Below are positions 54,001 to 64,000 of a stretch of 64,000 nucleotides of DNA, in pieces. The notes beneath the pieces were generated by a model. That model was given only the letters and a program-made list of their open reading frames with translations. It was not told where the DNA came from and did not search any database. The translations under genes were made by a program, and so were the position numbers. The stretch comes from Amphirosellinia nigrospora (lineage: Eukaryota > Ascomycota > Sordariomycetes > Xylariales > Xylariaceae): assembly GCA_004123355.1 (NCBI GenBank), contig SCHM01000001.1, forward strand, positions 12,534,193 to 12,598,192, written 5' to 3'. The first letter of the stretch is position 1. Each line of letters starts with the position of its first letter.

Positions 54001-55592
54001 TAGCTACTTTACACGACTAACTGAGTGACTATTACTCAATTAGGTCTCATACTACGTGCTGGGTGTTGGGGAGACCCTAATGTAGGAAAGTTGCGGTAGC
54101 CGGATACCGTTACGGCTAGACTTAGATTATGGATTACGATCCTGTTTCCGTATTGGTGATATGGAAACCATGTCAAGAAGATTAAAAAGCTGGGGAAATA
54201 TTAGGGGACCTACCATGGCCGGCAAGCCACGCGGTAGTTGCTCGAGGATGAGAGGCAATGATAACCGTGAACGGCTCTGTCGACTCGATTGGCTTGACGA
54301 GATCTGACGGGTATTGCAACTCAAAAGACAAGACAGGCAAGCCGAAATAGATGCGAGATCTCTTAAGATTGAGCGAGATGAGCCCCGAACCGCTTATGCC
54401 CACTTAGCCGGTTCGGATTGCCCACCTGTCAATTCCCAAGTGGGGAGAGGTAAGATGAATCCCGGTAAGCGGGAGGCTCGGAGCCATGCAAGATCTGGGA
54501 TAGCTTTAAAGGAGATCATTCAGTAGTGGTATAGTTCGATTAGTCAAGTTGTTGGTGTAGGACTCATCTAGGTACAGAATCCTACCCATGTTGATGGCTG
54601 GCTCTCGAGATCTGGTGATGTCGGTCAAACCGACCAAACCATCCGCCAAGCTTGTCCGGCCCCACGACTCTAGCCAGGGAGAACAAGACTCGGAACATAA
54701 GGAAAAACGCGTAACGCGATGAAACCCTTCCACCTCTAATAAGTTAGTTACTTGGGGCTGTCTAGCGCGATAAAAATGTCTTCCATAAACTCCTAAACCT
54801 GCGAGCACGTACACTACATGGCATGGCATAGTAGTATAGTTATCTATACTCAGACAAATGTAATATTTCGTGTGAATGGTTACCCAAGACAGTAAGTGGC
54901 AAGTTTTGGCGAGCCTACTATCCCTCCTGTTCTCGGCATCTACCAGTACGTATATACCATCAAGATATAAGACCACTTGACCAATGCCTTCAATTGATCA
55001 TATCACAACTTCCAAAATCCCAATTTCTCTCGAGTTCCATCCCTACTTACCAGTGATATGTTACGGCGGGTTGTCCCGCTACTATGCCCAATCACCCGTA
55101 TATGTACTTATGAGCTGACAGGTAGTGGGGATTGGTGATTGGTGACGCTGCTTTGCGACATTGTTACAAGTTACGGTACTGGGCATAAATCTCATACGCT
55201 GTAACTAGTACATGACAGATACTTCCATATCGAGGCGTCACAAAATCATGCTGGGTGGCAACCAGTGCAGGCCCAGACTGGTAGCGGATGACCGCTGCTG
55301 AACTGGGTAGGTAGTCTTATTACCACCCTACCAAGTAACTAAGGTCGGTAGATTATTCGTTGGTGTTTCTATGCGTCGATCTTGCAGAGAGAGATTGCTT
55401 ATCGTACGTAATACGCAGTGGTGGGAAGATAGAGGTGTTTCTAAAGACGTAAGTACTGTAGGTTATGTCGCAACTAACCAGTAGTTTCTTCGTATTATGA
55501 CATATATGTCAATAGTAAAAGAGTGCTATATATCAGACTTGTAGATGGGAGGGCGGCTAGTGTCTACTATACTAAAGAGAGTGCTGGTAGTG

Positions 55593-55615
55593 CGTACATA
55601 CACTACGTATGTACG
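55593..55615. repeat. Hairpin-forming inverted repeat
   Basis: CGTACATAC and GTATGTACG are exact reverse complements separated by ACTAC, a 9-bp stem with a 5-nt loop. Confidence 0.6.
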
Positions 55616-58042
55616 TAGGCACATGTTAGATCGACGACTACTACGACACCAGGTCCACCGCTTCGGCTGGGCAATCTTCGATCTGACCAGGTACATCACA
55701 CTATATCTTGTTGGTTACCACTGCCATGCGACATTCTGGGGGCTGCAACTCCACATAATAAGTAGCAAAATTGGCGTGTCTAGTGCGGTATAGGTAGGTA
55801 CAGAGGAAGATCTCACATACTAACGGTGCCGAGATCACCACTCCTGAACCGGCATTTCTCAAGTTACCTACAGTATTAATGGCTACTACAGTATAAATGC
55901 TGCAGTGCCCTGACTCTTACCTTGAGTATTATATCCTGTTATTTCCGGGAAACCCTTCAGAATCATATTGCGTTGTAACAGGGGCAGCCATAACAACAAT
56001 CTCAACGGTATCCTCTGGCTCCTCGCAACGCTAACGCCTTAAAATCGCGATCTGGGTTTTGTCTAGGCTTGAAGCGACTGGTAGCGTGTCTCCCATATGC
56101 ACTAATATAGCGGTAGTACAAATGTAGTACGGGGCCAGTAATGGTCTAAATCGCCTTGAATTACATACAAGTACGTATATGTAGAGAAACTCTTACGGCG
56201 CCAGCTACTTAGGGGACGGGTAGTGTTGCGTTCAGGCGACTATGCAACCTGCTTTACTATGTAGAGCTAATTTGATGTTTCTCAGAAACACGTTATAGAT
56301 GTTCTTTTATGGTATAGTATGTTTCTGTCCATTTATTCTAGTGCGACATGGCTGCTCAAAATGTTGGGGTAATGTCAGTAACAACACCAGGTGAAATGTT
56401 TCCACTTGAATTATCCGGCACTGTTTTACATTAGAGCAGGCGGCGAGCGAGTCGGCGCTACTACTCATGCATTCCTAGGGTTCGACACATGTGCTTTTGG
56501 ATCAATCATCCTTGTCCCCTGATCGTTTTCTTCTGGCATGGTCCCCGTTGTCACCCCCACCTATGCTATGAGACCTTAGCTTATTATACGTCCCATGCGG
56601 GTATAGTTGCGGAACCATGTGCGTATACATTGGCTGACAGGGAGGGGCTTGACAGGAAGTTGTTAGTGTAGACGACCTACTTGTAAGTAAGTCTTCTTTC
56701 ACATAAGCTTGTACTGTACAATACATGTGGATGAGAGTGCAGGGGACTACATCATACAATAAGCGGCGCCATCGCACAACCAGACAACTACAGCATCCGT
56801 TCATAGTCACATTTCACTTTTTGGACGGCCTCTTTCTTCCTGCTCACTTCTTTACGTAGCACACACGATCATAATAGCTGTTTTTGTTTTCATCATTTGG
56901 GCCCGGCCTGCGGTTTTAGTCGCATTTTCATACTCTCCTACTTTTTCCTATAGCAAGCCGTACAGCATTCCCCCAAATCCCAGCAACCCCCAAGAAACCC
57001 GAGGTAGACACGAAACGACTCAGCCCTACTAAAAATCGAGATATTACCTCCGAGACTCATCATATCATCCGCCGCCGGTCTGTTCTTCTGGCGAGATATA
57101 GTCTTCTCGTGATCGCATGAACCGAGCACAGAAGCTAGTATACTAGCTGTTTGAACTAGGCATTTAAGTCGCGAGGAGAACCACCGTTTAGGTTTTGATC
57201 GCATCTTCGACCCACATACGGTTTCTAAATAGAGGTGAGATCCTACCCATTTCTCCCAAAGTGATTGATCAAGTGGCTTTTCGTCTGCGTACCGTACAGT
57301 ACCACAGGAGTCCCAAACGCCAAACATTGGTAACATCAACACGGTGCAGGAAAAAGGAAAAAAAGAAAGAAAAAATGAAGCTTAGCGTCCTATTGCAACC
57401 CCTCCCGTAGACTAATAAGCTTGGTCTCCCAAGCTTATATATATAAACTCGGTCTAATCAAACTGGGCCTTAGGAAAAAAGAGTACAAGAGAAGGCAGTT
57501 TCGCCATCTTGACGCCACCACCGTTGTATTCGCTGTTGACCCTTCCCGGCTTCTAGGCCGCACGTCAATCAAGCAAGCAACCCACGGAATCCTCTTATCT
57601 TAGGGCACGTCTACAGAAACTAGAGCCGACTTTCCAACAACGACTGCGGTACTCCATCGGTTCAGCGAGGCGTCAAGTCGAAGATCTAGCAGTGACGTGT
57701 TTTCTGGTCAAGCAACCATCAGTCCAACGCCTCCCATAGTGCTAGCTAGCCGAGTCAGATGCATCAGTCCTGCTAGGCAATACTGGCTGGGGGGTTCTTC
57801 CGGCATCGCTATTCACTGGTCGTAGTCGCGCTATGGAAGCGGGTGAATCTGGCGCTAGGCAAAGGTTGGTGGTGGTATTGTTCCGAGCTATTATAGCAGA
57901 GGAGCTTCTCTCCTCATCTGGCACTTTAAGCTAACCAGCGGTTGATATTTGACATAGTGCTTTTACCTCCGCCCCAAGATCTGAGCCATACACCCACAGT
58001 CATCTCGAAGCACGTAGCAGACATATTCATGAACCACCAAGC

Positions 58043-59347
58043 ATGGCTGCTGCTGCATTGCTCAACCCAGCTACGGGATATCACCCTCACAGTCAACCTT
58101 TCTCGTCTCCCTACCACCAGCCGGGACCTCCGCCCACAGCTATCAGTATGATGCCGCCTGGTGACAGCAAACGACTGTCCAACGAAGTCGAGAATGTTCC
58201 GCGCCAGTCACTTCCGTCTCTCGCAGAGGTGTTCCCAGCCGGGAAACCAAGTCACCACGCACCTACAACGCCAACCACCTTGGGCGGCTCCCAGAGTCTG
58301 CCTCCTCCATTTGTGTCTGTAGGCCCGCCGCCACAGCAGCGACCCGACCCCGGTCCAGAGCCGCGACCGTTACCTGCGCATGACGACAAGTTCTTCCGGT
58401 ATACTTCGCGTCACGACACTGGACCATCTCAGGGAACTGGGCCTCAGTCTTCATACTCCTTCCCAGAACACAATGATATGACGAAGGTGCCAGAACCAAC
58501 TCCAAGTAGTAGCCACTTAAACCCCCAACCGCCGCCTTCGATTCCATATCCGCCCGGACAACTACCTCTTTCCGCAACTTCGGGTGCGCCTCGGCACCAC
58601 GGCCCCTTCCCACCCTACGATTCGCATCGGCCGCCACCGCCACGCGTGGACGAAGAGTACGGAATGCAGCGGACTCGGTACGATGCAACATTAAATCGAC
58701 ACTTTGAAGCATGGGGCTACTCGGACTGCCTTAGCAAGGTTAGCAGCGTCATGGCCCGAAATTTATTAGTCACTAACAGAGATATAGATCGCCTGGAATG
58801 CTAATACGCTCCGCAACTTCGCCGAAGCATACATGAAGGTAGCATCAGAGCAACATGGGGGCCAGCCTATTCCCGAGCGGCTGCCTTCCGAGAAAGAAAT
58901 CAATGACCTTGTCGATGTCACAATGTGGCTCAAAAGCCAGTTGGAGACCGTACGCGAGATCGTACAACATAGCATGGCGGAAAAAGCTAGAGACAGCAGC
59001 CGGAACAATGGCCCAAGCTACGAAGGTGATGACGACATCAGCATGTATGGTGATAGTGTAAAGCCATCGTCTTACGGCATTGGGGAGGTCAAGAAGAGGC
59101 GAGGGGTGAGTATCTCCTTTTCAAGGATTCGATGGTGGCGATGACTAATTAAGTTACTATGCAGCGCGCAGCACCACCGGGACGTTGCCATAGTTGCAAT
59201 CGCATCGATACACCTGAATGGAGACGAGGCCCGGACGGCGCAAGGACATTATGCAATGCATGTGGATTACACTACGCTAAACTGGAACGGAAACGACAAA
59301 TGGAACAGCGATCTATTCGCCCAAAAGCCGTGGAGGAGAGACCTTAA
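58043..59347 (+). CDS. nsdD: GATA-type zinc-finger transcription factor, NsdD family
   Basis: Three exons, 58043-58738, 58788-59105 and 59165-59347, all joining in phase 0, giving 398 residues without any frame problem. The N-terminal half is Pro/Ser/His-rich and includes [11 protein letters not shown]. The middle has a helical segment ([20 protein letters not shown], then [15 protein letters not shown]). After KKRRGRAAPPGR comes one GATA finger, C-x2-C-x18-C-x2-[17 protein letters not shown] to [18 protein letters not shown], ending in a basic tail. This combination is typical of NsdD (Aspergillus) and SUB-1 (Neurospora), nuclear factors needed for sexual development and for balancing conidiation. 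The A. nidulans protein is somewhat longer. Intron 1 has a GTTAGC donor and an acceptor after ATATAG. The long upstream gene-free region may hold its control elements. Confidence 0.88.
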
Positions 59348-62300
59348 TGCCCTCCAGCTTATGACGAATTTTCACCCGGATTGGTTTGATCAAATCGACT
59401 CGAGGCGAAGAGTACTGCCCTGCTACGACGAAAATTTATACCGACGCTTTGGCCCCTAGCATCGATTAGGGCGACCCATCGTTCACGATTTATACACGCT
59501 AAGCACCTCACATGCTAATCGACTCTCTTTTCTGTTATCTGTTCGGATATTCTTGGGTTTCACTGTATATACCCTCATGTGGGCAAAAGGGACTAGGCAC
59601 GTTAGGTTACAGCATTAATCGGCGCTTGGGTTTTTTGTGTGCGGAGTTACTGGTCATCGGTTGCGTTTACAGATACGCAATAAAGTCAGGGCGAGGTAAT
59701 GAATTGGCCATTATTTCCCCCCCGCTTGAGGGTATTGTGAGGGTGGCAGAAGTGTGTGGAGCTGCTTTTTGCGTTTCCAATGCATGCATGAGATTGCGAG
59801 GTTTGTCAGATCACTGCATGGCATAGATGGTGGGCGGTCCTCTTCAAGGAGTGTGGGCAAACTCCTCTTTGATTATGTATTCCAAAATGCATTTATAGCA
59901 CGCTTTCACAAGAATCCCGTCAATGACCTAGATACAATATACTATCACTTTAACAATTTACTACTTAGCTTAATTCTCGTAGCACCATCGCATATATTTT
60001 TCTACTGTTGACAATTTTACGCATGTAGTCAATGTTTGTTACCAGGTCACTCATTGGTCACTCACTTGTGTTGCGGATATTCCGGGTATGTGACAATGTG
60101 ATTGTCAACGCGTAACCCAGTTACCAGACAGCCATCTCAGCCGCTTATTCGACAGAGAGATAACCTAAAGACTGTTTCAGACTAAACAATTTCATATCCT
60201 TGTATTTCGAACAGCCGGTGTCTTAGTGGCAATTCATCATCAACCTTACCGCCAAGATTTGAGTGCATCGTGGTGGTCATGAACTTAACATGAGTCAAGC
60301 TACGTAGGGATTGTCGATGATGGAGGGGGAGAATTCGTTCCGTCAGCCCTTTCGCGGGACAATCAGATACAAATTCACGGTAACATGGTATTAACATTGG
60401 CACTACGCAGATGGTGTGGTTGTTGCACAGCACCCACGGGAAGGGGTGTCCCTTCAGGGCCCATGCCATACGACGTGAGCTGTCAGATTAACGACATGTG
60501 CTCGAGTCATTTCTTGGTCGGTGGTGCTACACCGCAACCGCACGCACGAGAGGAAGAGAAGGATCTTGCCTATAACGAACGACAGGTAGATGAAACCGGT
60601 CAGAAAAAAAAACACAATCGGTTACTAGACGAGGCCGTGGAGCCGAGACCCCCCTTTCTTCTCCCGGCTGCGTTGGTCTTACCTATACCCAGTCTCTCAT
60701 TGCCCGGTGGCTGATGCATGGTTTTCCGTACGGACGTACGTTTATGAAACTGGCACTTGGTCTCACTCCGCGACTTGATGCTGTGTCCTTGAGTGGGCGG
60801 CACCAAAGCTACAAAACCGCATGCGTCAGTGCATATATATATCTTGTGTGTGTGCCAAGCATGTATCTCGGCTTCCCGTTTTCTAGACCGCCCCCAAGCC
60901 TTACGCATTTCAATTGTCGAAGCTCGACTACGGGATCAGCACAGGCATGGCAAACAATGAAGGGTTGTTCAAGCGCAAGGGCGATGACGTATAGTAAGGC
61001 TGGAAGCTGAATAAGGGGGCGGCTTGACGAACAGTCACACACATTCTGACTAGGTAGATCACAAACAATACGGCGAATGAAGTCTTTACGTTACAGTTGC
61101 ATGCTCTCAAGCCACAATGCTCCGCTCGGGAAAGCTGCCATTAAGATGCTATCATATATGCTTAGCACTCTCATTGTCCAATACATACGGGAAATCCCCA
61201 CTCCCTCGCTACCCTCAGCTTCACGGATAGATATAGCGGGAGGTGAATATTACCTCGCCATTCGTCACCCGCACCATTCTCCGCAGGAGCATTTAAACAT
61301 TCCGGTGGCGTCAAAAACTCAAGTGTGCCATTGCGATCTTCCAACGCCGACCGAGAACCGTCGGCAAGCCGCATGACAGCCTACGGGCTTTGTATATTCT
61401 GACCTTTCTCCAGAGAGTAATATATGCGACTTGGAAAGGGGGGGGGAGGGGGTACGGCTGTGGCCTGCCGTGAACGACAAATAGCTCAGCTCTGGCGCCC
61501 GCCGCAAATCAGAATGATTGATCGAGTTATTCGACCTACATCTGCAATGAAATCTTACCTGTGTTCCGATCCCCCCCTCCCCAATCTATCAACTTGGTGT
61601 GACGATATGCCATAATGGGGTATCGATATTGCTGTGCTGTTGAGAGGGCCTCTCTGCGCCTCACCCGATGGTGTACAATATGCATGTCCTTACCCCTGAT
61701 AATGATTTCCGGACTCCAAGAGAAGAGAACCGAGTAGCAACAAAAAAGAAAACCACCCAATTTTATTCGTACGTCATGCGACAACCCGCGGATTGGAGCG
61801 CTGGACGCAATGATGTGAGGCTCAAGGCCGACCAGTCATGATTGTGATAGAACCAGCCACGCGGCATGGCGAGCCTGAGAATGCTTGATGACCTTGGCAG
61901 CAACCCTAGCTAGGTTTTCTCGGGTATAGTTCGCAAAGGCAGTTACCGTAGTCAAAGACTGGGGTGCATTTGGCGCCATCTTGCATGACAGAAGTATATG
62001 GTCGCGGCCGTTAGTGTACAACTCTGGATAGTGTTCGCATCAGATCATCCCAGAAATCAGATTGGATTGGCGCAAAAGCAAAAAGGTAGGCAAAAGTAAC
62101 TTGCAGGAAGGATCTCCACACCGATCCTCGAAAAATGTCTAACTTCTTTCCTGGAGGCCGCCTCGTTGTCTTTCCGTGAGACAACGGCGATGTGAGCTAT
62201 CCGCTTTGCCCATCTGTCATTTACTCCCGCAAAATGCCCTCGCACAAGTTCGAGACATGCCATCTCTCTGCCTCCCCTTATGGATATACCGTCGGCAATC

Positions 62301-64000
62301 AATCATCCTTTGTACCATGTCGCAGATTTGTACAGCTTACTGAGCTACCATGCGTTACCACCGGCCGTGCCATGCATGAAGCCCGTGTCTAATCACCTTT
62401 TCTCCGAATACGACAACGTTGACAAAGGCCCTGAAGATCTTCAAGCTAGAAGGTCACTGACAAGAAAGTCTGATCTAAATATGACAATAATATCCATGCG
62501 GCTGAGCACACCACGACGGGTGGCTGGTCACGAGGCACTAATCTAGATAGTCTTTGCCAACCCACGGTAAGGGATCAAACCATCACTCCCCCAACAGACT
62601 ATCGCATGTGAACCCAGTATATTACCATCTTACCTTAATACACCCTCTAGCCCTGGGCCGGACTCGCTACAGCTTGCCGGCCATGTATGTCTTAAGAGAC
62701 GGCTCGTCTCTAACTTCCGCACCACGTACGATCGATGCCATCGCCCGCAATGTCCAACAAGACACGTCAGGTGTTTGAAATCACGGGCTGCCGCAGGGAC
62801 TGGCTAGCCCGTAGCCTTGTACAAACTAGATTCGTTCGAGACAACCAAAGAGCGGGTTTCTGAAAATAGAGGAGTTTTTGCATGCTCCTGTGTCCCTCAC
62901 ATGCCCGGTCTTACCTGCCTGAGGGCCACGTGCGCCCTCCTTCACCACCCATCTCGAACAAAACTCAGCGTTCTGCTACAAGAAACTCTTTCTGTGACCG
63001 GTTTCAAGATTCGGTTGCTGCCGAGTAGTCGCCGAAGGGCGTAACCATCATCATGTTTGCCTCTATCGTGATCAAAGCCTGAGCCTGAGCCGGAGCCGTA
63101 TCCACCGTATTTTCTCGCTGCATTTCCCTTGGGGGTTTGCTTGGCACATGTCAAACTCTACCTGTGACTAACAATTTCCCTAGAGTTCCTAAAGCTACAG
63201 TTCCGAATCGGCTAAGGGGAAGAAAACTTATGAGACCTATTACCTAAAAACCTGATTTGAAGCTAACTTCAGTAGTTGCCGTTATCGTCGCCAGCGCCAA
63301 GGGCTGAACGGGCAACAGTAGAGTTCAAACCGGAGGCGTGAACTAGTGGAATCTGAGTCGAGGCTCGCATCAAATCGTCGATCTCATCACTCGAGAGATT
63401 CCATCCCCCATGTTTCCCCACTGTCACCCGGTGCTAATGCTTCTAGAAACAATTGACGATAGCATGACGACAACGTCATCCCGCCCTAGCCACCGCCGGA
63501 GATACCAACAAAGGCGCTATATGTTCATTGTCAGAAATAAAGAGTTTGGACTAATTTGTTACTTTTTCTCTACCTCTAGCTTGCGGCTTATCTAGAAAGC
63601 GGTACTAGCAAAGGCGTGCGCCGTTCATATTGGCTCATTTTTACCTTTTTTTGCGGCTCTACTGACCTGCGAATCGAAATCTTGATGACCTGGCACTAAC
63701 GCATGTATGATCATCTGATCTGAGACGGGGATCATGATCGGGCATCTGGACGGCCTAGATTGTGTGCATTATGCGGCCGGTTTCCATGGACGCCAGCGAT
63801 TCTAACCCAGTACACCTTCATCTATGCGAAGTTGGTGTGAGGCGGCGCAACTAGAGATTTTCCTTACGTGCTTTCTCGACAAATGGCATTCGAAGCAATG
63901 GAAACTAGGGATTCCTAGAGGGCTAGGTAATCTAGTAGTGTCTAGAATTTGCATGTCTGTCGCGCCCGCGCGTTTTCGTGCGTTAGCCTTGATATAAAGT
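59348..64000. other. Intergenic region downstream of NsdD
   Basis: 4.6 kb to the right edge with no recognised gene. Minus-strand frames at 61836-62302 have protein-like composition in more than one frame and are discussed under findings. A G-run (GGAAAGGGGGGGGGAGGGGG) is at 61435-61454. Confidence 0.45.

Larger units (their letters stand above)
44405..58042. other. 13.6-kb gene-poor region upstream of NsdD
   Basis: No recognisable gene in the longest empty stretch of the window. It contains microsatellites at 45296, 45568, 46631 and 48056, and many TAGGTA-type words (near 55305 and 55793). The longest frames (196 codons at 47940-48530 minus, 156 at 54506-54976 minus, 134 at 52791-53195 minus) have no family features. 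The right end should hold the promoter and leader of NsdD. Confidence 0.5.

Noticed and set aside
54506-54976. 156-codon minus-strand frame as a gene
   Set aside because: No recognisable motif; composition is like other chance frames in the desert.

Overview
The window looks like nuclear DNA of a filamentous ascomycete (Pezizomycotina, probably Sordariomycetes). Genes carry short GT-AG introns with CTAAC/CTGAC-type branch sites. The gene set is typical of moulds: an NsdD-type GATA factor, a group II G-alpha, a dehydrin-like DPR protein, a Zn2Cys6 regulator, a Prp2/Cdc28 helicase and an Scj1 chaperone. Twelve genes are supported, one cut by the left edge. More than half of the window is gene-poor intergenic DNA with simple repeats and a recurrent TAGGTAGGTA/TACCTAGGTA word.

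Layout. 1-175 (-): first exons of a GAF-domain (free methionine-R-sulfoxide reductase-like) gene. 4388-6128 (+): SPX-domain membrane protein. 7894-10267 (-): Zn2Cys6 transcription factor. 12942-14076 (-): METTL7-like methyltransferase. 14884-16281 (-): ER-luminal DnaJ (Scj1) ending in KDEL, divergent from 16923-20151 (+): DEAH spliceosomal helicase Prp2/Cdc28. 27229-28648 (+): G-alpha subunit. 30623-33411 (+): membrane-anchored GH3 beta-glucosidase. 33947-35119 (-): DPR-motif dehydrin-like protein. 37090-37632 (-): small four-helix MARVEL-like membrane protein. 39873-44404 (+): 12-helix MFS-type transporter with a very long N-terminal tail. 58043-59347 (+): NsdD-like GATA factor.

The genes form no cluster or single pathway. 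They are a mixture of housekeeping (splicing, ER folding), signalling and development (G-alpha, NsdD), stress (DPR, GAF) and nutrient functions (SPX, beta-glucosidase, MFS).

The most striking signal is in the reading frames. Seven conserved genes are broken in at least eleven places, and at every place the frame changes as it would if exactly one base were missing. One further gene has an in-frame TAG where the coding frame clearly continues. Several breaks lie in homopolymers or short repeats. Three fall in Prp2, which is essential in yeasts. I therefore read most of them as deletion-type sequence errors rather than real pseudogenes, but raw reads are needed to decide. The SPX, MARVEL-like and NsdD genes are intact. 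I found no convincing mobile element, tRNA, rRNA, CRISPR array or secondary-metabolite cluster.
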